Assembly: GCA_964057225.1 (NCBI GenBank)
Contig: OZ059900.1
Coordinates: 15,267,638 to 15,331,637, forward strand
Direction: 5' to 3'
Length of the DNA: 64,000 bases
From: Auanema rhodensis
Lineage: Eukaryota > Nematoda > Chromadorea > Rhabditida > Rhabditidae
Shown: positions 22,323-35,649 of the stretch, piece by piece
How positions within the stretch are numbered: position 1 is the stretch's first letter
Layout of the letters: every line of letters begins with the position of its first letter
Made by a program: the position numbers and the translations under genes
The notes under the pieces: model-generated
The model's input: the letters and a program-made list of their open reading frames with translations, nothing else
Databases searched by the model: none
Told to the model about the DNA's origin: nothing

Positions 22323-25300
22323 TATTGATTAAATCGATTTTTGTTCATATGAGTCGTCAAATGCAACGAATTTCAGCGTGTTACATACTAAAATGAAGTA
22401 TTTCACATGCTGAACACTAGAAAAATACAAAAACACAGTATTTCCCATGAGAAATATTTTATTATGCTGGAAAACCAGTTTTTGGAAATTTCGCTGTAAA
22501 CAAGGTTTTGACTTACGATTTCATGTGTTCAAACTCATGCAATGTCAATGAAACCTTGCTCAAAATTGTTCCTACAACGTCTAGTTCCACTTTCACGACA
22601 AAAAAACAGGGGTTAGAAAATTAAGGAAATTAGCATATTCTGAGGGCACGCCCCTTATGGCTAATATTGATTAAATCGATTTTTGTTCATATGAGTCGTC
22701 AAATGAAACGAATTTCAGGGTGTTACATACTAAAATGAAGCATTTTACATGCTGAACACTAGAAAAATACAAAAACACAGTATTTCCCATGAGAAATATT
22801 TTATTATGCTGGAAAACCAGTTTTTGGAAAGTTCGCTGTAAACAAGGTTTTGACTTACGATTTCATGTGTTCAAACTCATGCAATGTCAATGAAACCTAG
22901 CTCAAAATTGTTCCTACAACGTCTAATTCCACTTTCACGACAAAAAAACAGGGGTTAGAAAATTAAGGAAATTAGCACATTCTGAGGGCACGCCCCTTAT
23001 GGCTAATATTGATTAAATCGATTTTTGTTCATATGAGTCGTCAAATGCAACGAATTTCAGCGTGTTACATACTAAAATGAAGTATTTTACATGCTGAACA
23101 CTAGAAAAATACAAAAAACACAGTATTTCCCATGAGAAATATTTTATTATGCTGGAAAACCAGTTTTTGGAAATTTCGCTGTAAACAAGGTTTTGACTTA
23201 CGATTTCATGTGTTCAAACTCATGCAATGTCAATGAAACCTAGCTCAAAATTGTTCCTACAACGTCTAGTTCCACTTTCACGACAAAAAACAGGGGTTAG
23301 AAAATTAAGGAAATTAGCATATTCTGAGGGCACGCCTCTATGGCTTATATTGATTAAATCGATTTTTGTTCATATGATTCGTCAAATGCATTGAATTTCA
23401 GCGTGTTACATACTAAAATGAAGTGTTTTACATGCTGAACACTAGAAAAATACAAAAACACAGTATTTCCCATGAGAAATATTTTATTATGCTGGAAAAC
23501 CAGTTTTTGGAAATTTCGCTGTAAACAAGGTTTTGACTTACGATTTCATGTGTTCAAACTCATGCAATGTCAATGAAACCTAGCTTAAAATTGTTCCTAC
23601 AACGTCTAGTTCCACTTTCACGACAAAAAACAGGGGTTAGAAAATTAAGGAAATTAGCATATTCTGAGGGCACGCCCCTTATGGCTAATATTGATTAAAT
23701 CGATTTTTGTTCATATGAGTCGTCAAATGCAACGAATTTCAGCGTGTTACATACTAAAATGAAGCATTTTACATGCTGAACACTAGAAAAATACAAAAAC
23801 ACAGTATTTCCCATGAGAAATATTTTATTATGCTGGAAAACCAGTTTTTGGAAATTTCGCTGTAAACAAGGTTTTGACTTACGATTTCATGTGTTCAAAC
23901 TCATGCAATGTCAATGAAACCTAGCTCAAAATTGTTCCTACAACGTCTAATTCCACTTTCACGACAAAAAAACAGGGGTTAGAAAATTAAGGAAATTAGC
24001 ATATTCTGAGGGCACGCCCCTTATGGCTAATATTGATTAAATCGATTTTTGTTCATATGAGTCGTCAAATGCAACGAATTTCAGCGTGTTACATACTAAA
24101 ATGAAGCATTTTACATGCTGAACACTATAAAAATACAAAAACACAGTATTTCCCATGAGAAATATTTTATTATGCTGGAAAACCAGTTTTTGGAAATTTC
24201 GCTGTAAACAAGGTTTTGACTTACGATTTCATGTGTTCAAACTCATGCAATGTCAATGAAACCTAGCTCAAAATTGTTCCTACAACGTCTAATTCCACTT
24301 TCACGACAAAAAAACAGGGGTTAGAAAATTAAGGAAATTAGCATATTCTGAGGGCACGCCCCTTATGGCTAATATTGATTAAATCGATTTTTGTTCATAT
24401 GAGTCGTCAAATGCAACGAATTTTAGCGTGTTACATACTAAAATGAAGCATTTTACATGCTGAACACTAGAAAAATACAAAAACACAGTATTTCCCATGA
24501 GAAATATTTTATTATGCTGGAAAACCAGTTTTTGGAAATTTCGCTGTAAACAAGGTTTTGACTTACGATTTCATGTGTTCAAACTCATGCAATGTCAATG
24601 AAACCTAGCTCAAAATTGTTCGTACAACGTCTAGTTCCACTTTCACGACAAAAAAACAGGGGTTAGAAAATTAAGGAAATTAGCATATTCTGAGGGCACG
24701 CCCCTTATGGCTAATATTGATTAAATCGATTTTTGTTCATATGAGTCGTCAAATGCAACGAATTTCAGCGTGTTACATACTAAAATGAAGCATTTTACAT
24801 GCTGAACACTAGAAAAATACAAAAACACAGTATTTCCCATGAGAAATATTTTATTATGCTGGAAAACCAGTTTTTGGAAATTTCGCTGTAAACAAGGTTT
24901 TGACTTACGATTTCATGTGTTCAAACTCATGCAATGTCAATGAAACCTAGCTCAAAATTGTTCGTACAACGTCTAGTTCCACTTTCACGACAAAAAAACA
25001 GGGGTTAGAAAATTAAGGAAATTAGCATATTCTGAGGGCACGCCCCTTATGGCTAATATTGATTAAATCGATTTTTGTTCATATGAGTCGTCAAATGCAA
25101 CGAATTTTAGCGTGTTACATACTAAAATGAAGCATTTTACATGCTGAACACTAGAAAAATACAAAAACACAGTATTTCCCATGAGAAATATTTTATTATG
25201 CTGGAAAACCAGTTTTTGGAAATTTCGCTGTAAACAAGGTTTTGACTTACGATTTCATGTGTTCAAACTCATGCAATGTCAATGAAACCTTGCTCAAAAT

Positions 25301-25740
25301 TGTTCCTACAACGTCTAGTTCCACTTTCACGACAAAAAAACAGGGGTTAGAAAATTAAGGAAATTAGCATATTCTGAGGGCACGCCCCTTATGGCTAATA
25401 TTGATTAAATCGATTTTTGTTCATATGAGTCGTCAAATGCAACAAATTTCAGCGTGTTACATACTAAAATGAAGCATTTTACATGCTGAACACTAGAAAA
25501 ATACAAAAACACAGTTTTTCCCATGAGAAATATTTTATTATGCTGGAAAACCAGTTTTTGGAAATTTCGCTGTAAACAAGGTTTTGACTTACGATTTCAT
25601 GTGTTCAAACTCATGCAATGTCAATGAAACCTAGCTCAAAATTGTTCCTACAACGTCTAGTTCCACTTTCACGACAAAAAAACAGGGGTTAGAAAATTTA
25701 GGAAATTAGCATATTCTGAGGGCACGCCCCTTATGGCTAA
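22323..25740 (+). repeat. Ten-monomer module
   Basis: Units start at 22323, 22665, 23007, 23348, 23689, 24031, 24373, 24715, 25057 and 25399. Marks: TTTCACATG with CCTTGCTC; K with GCACATT; 6 A with GCCTCTA and GGCTTAT; a new subtype with GATTCGTC, ATGCATTG and GAAGTGT; b; CTATAA; TTTTAGCG with TTCGTAC; TTCGTAC; TTTTAGCG with CCTTGCTC; CAACAAATT with GTTTTTCCC and AATTTAGG. The unit at 23007 has one extra A in ACAAAAAACACA, and that at 23348 has TAGCTTAAA. The next module repeats this order with one monomer fewer. Confidence 0.87.
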
Positions 25741-28700
25741 TATTGATTAAATCGATTTTTGTTCATATGAGTCGTCAAATGCAACGAATTTCAGCGTGTT
25801 ACATACTAAAATGAAGTATTTCACATGCTGAACACTAGAAAAATACAAAAACACAGTATTTCCCATGAGAAATATTTTATTATGCTGGAAAACCAGTTTT
25901 TGGAAATTTCGCTGTAAACAAGGTTTTGACTTACGATTTCATGTGTTCAAACTCATGCAATGTCAATGAAACCTAGCTCAAAATTGTTCCTACAACGTCT
26001 AATTCCACTTTCACGACAAAAAAACAGGGGTTAGAAAATTAAGGAAATTAGCACATTCTGAGGGCACGCCCCTTATGGCTAATATTGATTAAATCGATTT
26101 TTGTTCATATGAGTCGTCAAATGCAACGAATTTCAGCGTGTTACATACTAAAATGAAGTATTTTACATGCTGAACACTAGAAAAATACAAAAACACAGTA
26201 TTTCCCATGAGAAATATTTTATTATGCTGGAAAACCAGTTTTTGGAAATTTCGCTGTAAACAAGGTTTTGACTTACGATTTCATGTGTTCAAACTCATGC
26301 AATGTCAATGAAACCTAGCTCAAAATTGTTCCTACAACGTCTAGTTCCACTTTCACGACAAAAAACAGGGGTTAGAAAATTAAGGAAATTAGCATATTCT
26401 GAGGGCACGCCTCTATGGCTTATATTGATTAAATCGATTTTTGTTCATATGATTCGTCAAATGCATTGAATTTCAGCGTGTTACATACTAAAATGAAATG
26501 TTTTACATGCTGAACACTAGAAAAATACAAAAACACAGTATTTCCCATGAGAAATATTTTATTATGCTGGAAAACCAGTTTTTGGAAATTTCGCTGTAAA
26601 CAAGGTTTTGACTTACGATTTCATGTGTTCAAACTCATGCAATGTCAATGAAACCTAGCTCAAAATTGTTCCTACAACGTCTAGTTCCACTTTCACGACA
26701 AAAAACAGGGGTTAGAAAATTAAGGAAATTAGCATATTCTGAGGGCACGCCCCTTATGGCTAATATTGATTAAATCGATTTTTGTTCATATGAGTCGTCA
26801 AATGCAACGAATTTCAGCGTGTTACATACTAAAATGAAGCATTTTACATGCTGAACACTAGAAAAATACAAAAACACAGTATTTCCCATGAGAAATATTT
26901 TATTATGCTGGAAAACCAGTTTTTGGAAATTTCGCTGTAAACAAGGTTTTGACTTACGATTTCATGTGTTCAAACTCATGCAATGTCAATGAAACCTAGC
27001 TCAAAATTGTTCCTACAACGTCTAATTCCACTTTCACGACAAAAAACAGGGGTTAGAAAATTAAGGAAATTAGCATATTCTGAGGGCACGCCCCTTATGG
27101 CTAATATTGATTAAATCGATTTTTGTTCATATGAGTCGTCAAATGCAACGAATTTCAGCGTGTTACATACTAAAATGAAGCATTTTACATGCTGAACACT
27201 ATAAAAATACAAAAACACAGTATTTCCCATGAGAAATATTTTATTATGCTGGAAAACCAGTTTTTGGAAATTTCGCTGTAAACAAGGTTTTGACTTACGA
27301 TTTCATGTGTTCAAACTCATGCAATGTCAATGAAACCTAGCTCAAAATTGTTCCTACAACGTCTAATTCCACTTTCACGACAAAAAAACAGGGGTTAGAA
27401 AATTAAGGAAATTAGCATATTCTGAGGGCACGCCCCTTATGGCTAATATTGATTAAATCGATTTTTGTTCATATGAGTCGTCAAATGCAACGAATTTTAG
27501 CGTATTACATACTAAAATGAAGCATTTTACATGCTGAACACTAGAAAAATACAAAAACACAGTATTTCCCATGAGAAATATTTTATTATGCTGGAAAACC
27601 AGTTTTTGGAAATTTCGCTGTAAACAAGGTTTTGACTTACGATTTCATGTGTTCAAACTCATGCAATGTCAATGAAACCTAGCTCAAAATTGTTCGTACA
27701 ACGTCTAGTTCCACTTTCACGACAAAAAAACAGGGGTTAGAAAATTAAGGAAATTAGCATATTCTGAGGGCACGCCCCTTATGGCTAATATTGATTAAAT
27801 CGATTTTTGTTCATATGAGTCGTCAAATGCAACGAATTTCAGCGTGTTACATACTAAAATGAAGCATTTTACATGCTGAACACTAGAAAAATACAAAAAC
27901 ACAGTATTTCCCATGAGAAATATTTTATTATGCTGGAAAACCAGTTTTTGGAAATTTCGCTGTAAACAAGGTTTTGACTTACGATTTCATGTGTTCAAAC
28001 TCATGCAATGTCAATGAAACCTAGCTCAAAATTGTTCGTACAACGTCTAGTTCCACTTTCACGACAAAAAAACAGGGGTTAGAAAATTAAGGAAATTAGC
28101 ATATTCTGAGGGCACGCCCCTTATGGCTAATATTGATTAAATCGATTTTTGTTCATATGAGTCGTCAAATGCAACGAATTTTAGCGTGTTACATACTAAA
28201 ATGAAGCATTTCACATGCTGAACACTAGAAAAATACAAAAACACAGTATTTCCCATGAGAAATATTTTATTATGCTGGAAAACCAGTTTTTGGAAATTTC
28301 GCTGTAAACAAGGTTTTGACTTACGATTTCATGTGTTCAAACTCATGCAATGTCAATGAAACCTTGCTCAAAATTGTTCCTACAACGTCTAGTTCCACTT
28401 TCACGACAAAAAAACAGGGGTTAGAAAATTAAGGAAATTAGCATATTCTGAGGGCACGCCCCTTATGGCTAATATTGATTAAATCGATTTTTGTTCATAT
28501 GAGTCGTCAAATGCAACAAATTTCAGCGTGTTACATACTAAAATGAAGCATTTTACATGCTGAACACTAGAAAAATACAAAAACACAGTTTTTCCCATGA
28601 GAAATATTTTATTATGCTGGAAAACCAGTTTTTGGAAATTTCGCTGTAAACAAGGATTTGACTTACGATTTCATGAGTTCAAACTCATGCAATGTCAATG

Positions 28701-28814
28701 AAACCTAGCTCAAAATTGTTCGTACAACGTCTAGTTCCACTTTCACGACAAAAAAACAGGGGTTAGAAAATTAAGGAAATTAGCATATTCTGAGGGCACG
28801 CCCCTTATGGCTAA
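25741..28814 (+). repeat. Nine-monomer derivative of the ten-monomer module
   Basis: Units start at 25741, 26083 (340 bp), 26423, 26764, 27105, 27447, 27789, 28131 and 28473. The first unit joins the 5' marks of the 22323 subtype (GAAGTATTTCACATG) to the 3' marks of the 22665 subtype (CTAATTCC, GCACATT), so two monomers collapsed into one. The rest follow the 10-mer order. Private changes: GAAATGT at 26423, CGTATTAC at 27447, and AAGGATTT plus CATGAGTTC at 28473. Confidence 0.87.
28672..28689. other. Perfect 7-bp stem variant CATGAGT-TCAA-ACTCATG
   Basis: A T-to-A change at 28676 removes the single mismatch of the p200-217 stem. The unit (start 28473) is a CAACAAATT subtype, and its next neighbours match those after 59227, so this copy and the one at 59426 probably descend from a common block. 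Confidence 0.75.
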
Positions 28815-31800
28815 TATTGATTAAATCGATTTTTGTTCATATGAGTCGTCAAATGCAACGAATTTCAGCGTGTTACATACTAAACTGAAGCATTTTACAT
28901 GCTGAACACTAGAAAAATACAAAAACACAGTTTTTCCCATGAGAAATATTTTATTATGCTGGAAAACCAGTTTTTGGAAATTTCGCTGTAAACAAGGTTT
29001 TGACTTACGATTTCATGTGTTCAAACTCATGCAATGTCAATGAAACCTAGCTCAAAACTGTTCGTACAACGTCTAGTTCCACTTTCACGACAAAAAAACA
29101 GGGGTTAGAAAATTAAGGAAATTAGCATATTCTGAGGGCACGCCCCTTATGGCTAATATTGATTAAATCGATTTTTGTTCATATGAGTCGTCAAATGCAA
29201 CGAATTTCAGCGTGTTACATACTAAAATGAAGTATTTTACATGCTGAACACTAGAGAAATACAAAAACACAGTATTTCCCATAAGAAATATTTTATTATG
29301 CTGGAAAACCAGTTTTTGGAAATTTCGCTGTAAACAAGATTTTGACTTACGATTTCATGTGTTCAAACTCATGCAATGTCAATGAAACCTAGCTCAAAAT
29401 TGTTCGTACAACGTGTAGTTCCACTTTCACGACAAAAAAACAGGGGTTAGAAAATTAAGGAAATTAGCATATTCTGAGGGCACGCCCCTTATGGCTAATA
29501 TTGATTAAATCGATTTTTGTTCATATGAGTAGTCAAATGCAACGAATTTCAGCGTGTTACATACTTAAATGAAGCATTTTACATGCTGAACACTAGAAAA
29601 ATACAAAAACACAGTATTTCCCATGAGAAATATTTTATTATGCTGGAAAACCAGTTTTTGGAAATTTCGCTGTAAACAAGGTTTTGACTTACGATTTCAT
29701 GTGTTCAAACTCATGCAATGTCAATGAAACCTTGCTCAAAATTGTTCCTACAACGTCTAGTTCCACTTTCACGACAAAAAAACAGGGGTTAGAAAATTAA
29801 GGAAATTAGCATATTCTGAGGGCACGCCCCTTATGGCTAATATTGATTAAATCGATTTTTGTTCATATGAGTCGTCAAATGAAACGAATTTCAGGGTGTT
29901 ACATACTAAAATGAAGCATTTTACATGCTGAACACTATAAAAATACAAAAACACAGTATTTCCCATGAGAAATATTTTATTATGCTGGAAAACCAGTTTT
30001 TGGAAAGTTCGCTGTAAACAAGGTTTTGACTTACGATTTCATGTGTTCAAACTCATGCAATGTCAATGAAACCTTGCTCAAAATTGTTCCTACAACGTCT
30101 AGTTCCACTTTCACGACAAAAAAACAGGGGTTAGAAAATTAAGGAAATTAGCATATTCTGAGGGCACGCCCCTTATGGCTAATATTGATTAAATCGATTT
30201 TTGTTCATATGAGTCGTCAAATGAAACGAATTTCAGGGTGTTACATACTAAAATGAAGCATTTTACATGCTGAACACTATAAAAATACAAAAACACAGTT
30301 TTTCCCATGAGAAATATTTTATTATGCTGGAAAACCAGTTTTTGGAAATTTCGCTGTAAACAAGATTTTGACTTACGATTTCATGTGTTCAAACTCATGC
30401 AATGTCAATGAAACCTAGCTCAAAATTGTTCGTACAACGTCTAGTTCCACTTTCACGACAAAAAAACAGGGGTTAGAAAATTAAGGAAATTAGCATATTC
30501 TGAGGGCACGCCCCTTATGGCTAATATTGATTAAATCGATTTTTGTTCATATGAGTCGTCAAATGCAACGAATTTCAGCGTGTTACATACTAAAATGAAG
30601 CATTTTACATGCTGAACACTATAAAAATACAAAAACACAGTATTTCCCATGAGAAATATTTTATTATGCTGGAAAACCAGTTTTTGGAAATTTCGCTGTA
30701 AACAAGGTTTTGACTTACGATTTCATGTGTTCAAACTCATGCAATGTCAATGAAACCTAGCTCAAAATTGTTCCTACAACGTCTAATTCCACTTTCACGA
30801 CAAAAAAACAGGGGTTAGAAAATTAAGGAAATTAGCATATTCTGAGGGCACGCCCCTTATGGCTAATATTGATTAAATCGATTTTTGTTCATATGAGTCG
30901 TCAAATGCAACGAATTTCAGCGTGTTACATACTAAAATGGAGCATTTTACATGCTGAACACTAGAAAAATACAAAAACACAGTATTTCCCATGAGAAATA
31001 TTTTATTATGCTGGAAAACCAGTTTTTGGAAATTTCGCTGTAAACAAGGTTTTGACTTACGATTTCATGTGTTCAAACTCATGCAATGTCAATGAAACCT
31101 TGCTCAAAATTGTTCCTACAACGTCTAGTTCCACTTTCACGACAAAAAAACAGGGGTTAGAAAATTAAGGAAATTAGCATATTCTGAGGGCACGCCCCTT
31201 ATGGCTAATATTGATTAAATCGATTTTTGTTCATATGAGTCGTCAAATGAAACGAATTTCAGGGTGTTACATACTAAAATGAAGCATTTAAATGCTGAAC
31301 ACTATAAAAATACAAAAACACAGTATTTCCCATGAGAAATATTTTATTATGCTGGAAAACCAGTTTTTGGAAAGTTCGCTGTAAACAAGGTTTTGACTTA
31401 CGATTTCATGTGTTCAAACTCATGCAATGTCAATGAAACCTTGCTCAAAATTGTTCCTACAACGTCTAGTTCCACTTTCACGACAAAAAAACAGGGGTTA
31501 GAAAATTAAGGAAATTAGCATATTCTGAGGGCACGCCCCTTATGGCTAATATTGATTAAATCGATTTTTGTTCATATGAGTCGTCAAATGAAACGAATTT
31601 CAGGGTGTTACATACTAAAATGAAGCATTTTACATGCTGAACACTATAAAAATACAAAAACTTAGTATTTCCCATGAGAAATATTTTATTATGCTGGAAA
31701 ACCAGTTTTTGGAAAGTTCGCTGTAAACAAGGTTTTGACTTACGATTTCATGTGTTCAAACTCATGCAATGTCAATGAAACCTAGCTCAAAATTGTTCCT

Positions 31801-32573
31801 ACAACGTCTTATTCCACTTTCACGACAAAAAAACAGGGGTTAGAAAATTAAGGAAATTAGCATATTCTGAGGGCACGCCCCTTATGGCTAATATTGATTA
31901 AATCGATTTTTGTTCATATGAGTCGTCAAATGCAACGAATTTCAGCGTGTTACATACTTAAATGAAGTATTTTACATGCTGAACACTAGAAAAATACAAA
32001 AACACAGTATTTCCCATGAGAAATATTTTATTATGCTGGAAAACCAGTTTTTGGAAATTTCGCTGTAAACAAGGTTTTGACTTACGATTTCATGTGTTCA
32101 AACTCATGCAATGTCAATGAAACCTAGCTCAAAATTGTTCCTACAACGTCTAGTTCCACTTTCACGACAAAAAACAGGGGTTAGAAAATTAAGGAAATTA
32201 GCATATTCTGAGGGCACGCCCCTTATGGCTTATATTGATTAAATCGATTTTTGTTCATATGAGTCGTCAAATGCAACGAATTTCAGCGTGTTACATACTA
32301 AAATGGAGTATTTTACATGCTGAACACTAGAAAAATACAAAAACACAGTATTTCCCATGAGAAATATTTTATTATGCTGGAAAACCAGTTTTTGGAAATT
32401 TCGCTGTAAACAAGGTTTTGACTTACGATTTCATGTGTTCGAACTCATGCAATGTCAATGAAACCTAGCTCAAAATTGTTCCTACAACGTCTAGTTCCAC
32501 TTTCACGACAAAAAACAGGGGTTAGAAAATTAAGGAAATTAGCATATTCTGAGGGCACGCCCCTTATGGCTAA
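28815..32573 (+). repeat. Mixed stretch of eleven monomers, no clean HOR
   Basis: Units start at 28815, 29157, 29499, 29841, 30183, 30525, 30867, 31209, 31550, 31892 and 32233. The first three (AAAACTGTTCG; CTAGAGAA with CCCATAAG and AAGATTT; GAGTAGTC with ACTTAAATG) match units near 59.6-60.6 kb. Four K-type units follow in two adjacent pairs (29841 and 30183; 31209 and 31550). Private changes are frequent: ACTAAACTG, ACGTGTAGTT, GCATTTAAATGCTG (one base lost), AACTTAGTAT, TCTTATTCC. The last unit carries GTTCGAAC, otherwise seen in the deleted units and at 35309. It reads as a junction between array layers. Confidence 0.8.
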
Positions 32574-35500
32574 TATTGATTAAATCGATTTTTGTTCATA
32601 TGAGTCGTCAAATGCAACGAATTTCAGCGTGTTACATACTAAAATGAAGCATTTTACATGCTGAACACTAGAAAAATACAAAAACACAGTATTTCCCATG
32701 AGAAATATTTTATTATGCTGGAAAACCAGTTTTTGGAAATTTCGCTGTAAACAAGGTTTTGACTTACGATTTCATGTGTTCAAACTCATGCAATGTCAAT
32801 GAAACCTAGCTCAAAATTGTTCCTACAACGTCTAATTCCACTTTCACGACAAAAAAACAGGGGTTAGAAAATTAAGGAAATTAGCATATTCTGAGGGCAC
32901 GCCCCTTATGGCTAATATTGATTAAATCGATTTTTGTTCATATGAGTCGTCAAATGCAACGAATTTCAGCGTGTTACATACTAAAATGAAGCATTTTACA
33001 TGCTGAACACTATAAAAATACAAAAACACAGTATTTCCCATGAGAAATATTTTATTATGCTGGAAAACCAGTTTTTGGAAATTTCGCTGTAAACAAGGTT
33101 TTGACTTACGATTTCATGTGTTCAAACTCATGCAATGTCAATGAAACCTAGCTCAAAATTGTTCCTACAACGTCTAATTCCACTTTCACGACAAAAAAAC
33201 AGGGGTTAGAAAATTAAGGAAATTAGCATATTCTGAGGGCACGCCCCTTATGGCTAATATTGATTAAATCGATTTTTGTTCATATGAGTCGTCAAATGCA
33301 ACGAATTTCAGCGTGTTACATACTAAAATGGAGCATTTTACATGCTGAACACTAGAAAAATACAAAAACACAGTATTTCCCATGAGAAATATTTTATTAT
33401 GCTGGAAAACCAGTTTTTGGAAATTTCGCTGTAAACAAGGTTTTGACTTACGATTTCATGTGTTCAAACTCATGCAATGTCAATGAAACCTAGCTCAAAA
33501 TTGTTCGTACAACGTCTAGTTCCACTTTCACGACAAAAAAACAGGGGTTAGAAAATTAAGGAAATTAGCATATTCTGAGGGCACGCCCCTTATGGCTAAT
33601 ATTGATTAAATCGATTTTTGTTCATATGAGTCGTCAAATGCAACAAATTTCAGCGTGTTACATACTAAAATGAAGCATTTTACAAGCTGAACACTAGAAA
33701 AATACAAAAACACAGTTTTTCCCATGAGAAATATTTTATTATGCTGGAAAACCAGTTTTTGGAAATTTCGCTGTAAACAAGGTTTTGACTTACGATTTCA
33801 TGTGTTCAAACTCATGCAATGTCAATGAAACCTAGCTCAAAATTGTTCGTACAATGTCTAGTTCCACTTTCACGACAAAAAAACAGGGGTTAGAAAATTT
33901 AGGAAATTAGCATATTCTGAGGGCACGCCCCTTATGGCTAATATTGATTAAATCGATTTTGGTTCATATGAGTCGTCAAATGCAACGAATTTCAGCGTGT
34001 TACATACTAAAATGAAGCATTTTACATGCTGAACACTAGAAAAATACAAAAACACAGTTTTACCCATGAGAAATATTTTATTATGCTGGAAAACCAGTTT
34101 TTGGAAATTTCGCTGTAAACAAGGTTTTGACTTACGATTTCATGTGTTCAAACTCATGCAATGTCAATGAAACCTAGCTCAAAATTGTTCGTACAACGTC
34201 TAGTTCCACTTTCACGACAAAAAAACAGGGGTTAGAAAATTTAGGAAATTAGCATATTCTGAGGGCACGCCCCTTATGGCTAATATTGATTAAATCGATT
34301 TTTGTTCATATGAGTCGTCAAATGCAACGAATTTCAGCGTGTTACATACTAAAATGAAGTATTTCACATGCTGAACACTAGAAAAATACAAAAACACAGT
34401 ATTTCCCATAAGAAATATTTTATTATGCTGGAAAACCAGTTTTTGGAAATTTCGCTGTAAACAAGATTTTGACTTACGATTTCATGTGTTCAAACTCATG
34501 CAATGTCAATGAAACCTAGCTCAAAATTGTTCGTACAACGTCTAGTTCCACTTTCACGACAAAAAAACAGGGGTTAGAAAATTAAGGAAATTAGCATATT
34601 CTGAGGGCACGCCCCTTATGGCTAATATTGATTAAATCGATTTTTGTTCATATGAGTAGTCAAATGCAACGAATTTCAGCGTGTTACAAACTAAAATGAA
34701 GTATTTTACATGCTGAACACTAGAAAAATACAAAAACACAGTATTTCCCATGAGAAATATTTTATTATGCTGGAAAACCAGTTTTTGGAAATTTCGCTGT
34801 AAACAAGGTTATGACTTACGATTTCATGTGTTCAAACTCATGCAATGTCAATGAAACCTAGCTCAAAATTGTTCGTACAACGTCTAGTTCCACTTTCACG
34901 ACAAAAAAACAGGGGTTAGAAAATTTAGGAAATTAGCATATTCTGAGGGCACGCCCCTTATGGCTAATATTGATTAAATCGATTTTTGTTCATATGAGTC
35001 GTCAAATGCAACGAATTTCAGCGTGTTACATACTAAAATGAAGTATTTTACATGCTGAACACTAGAAAAGTACAAAAACACAGTATTTCCCATGAGAAAT
35101 ATTTTATTATGCTGGAAAACCAGTTTTTGGAAATTTCGCTGTAAACAAGGTTTTGACTTACGATTTCATGTGTTCAAACTCATGCAATGTCAATGAAACC
35201 TAGCTCAAAATTGTTCCTACAACGTCTAGTTCCACTTTCACGACAAAAAACAGGGGTTAGAAAATTAAGGAAATTAGCATATTCTGAGGGCACGCCCCTT
35301 ATGGCTAATATTGATTAAATCGATTTTTGTTCATATGAGTCGTCAAATGCAACGAATTTCAGCGTGTTACATACTAAAATGAAGCATTTTACATGCTGAA
35401 CACTAGAAAAATACAAAAACACAGTATTTCCCATGAGAAATATTTTATTATGCTGGAAAACCAGTTTTTGGAAATTTCGCTGTAAACAAGGTTTTGACTT

Positions 35501-35649
35501 ACGATTTCATGTGTTCGAACTCATGCAATGTCAATGAAACCTAGCTCAAAATTGTTCCTACAACGTCTAGTTCCACTTTCACGACAAAAAACAGGGGTTA
35601 GAAAATTAAGGAAATTAGCATATTCTGAGGGCACGCCCCTTATGGCTAA
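32574..35649 (+). repeat. Nine-monomer HOR, 3076 bp
   Basis: Units start at 32574 (b), 32916 (CTATAA), 33258 (GGAGCAT, TTCGTAC), 33600 (CAACAAATT, ACAATGTCTAG), 33942 (TTTTGGTTC, GTTTTACCC), 34284 (TTTCACATG, CCCATAAG, AAGATTT), 34626 (GAGTAGTC, TTACAAACT, GGTTATG), 34968 (GAAAAGTAC, 6 A) and 35309 (GTTCGAAC, 6 A). The first five are shared with the 8-mers that follow. The 34284-35308 part instead resembles units near 61.6-62.6 kb, so this HOR combines two lineages. Confidence 0.85.
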
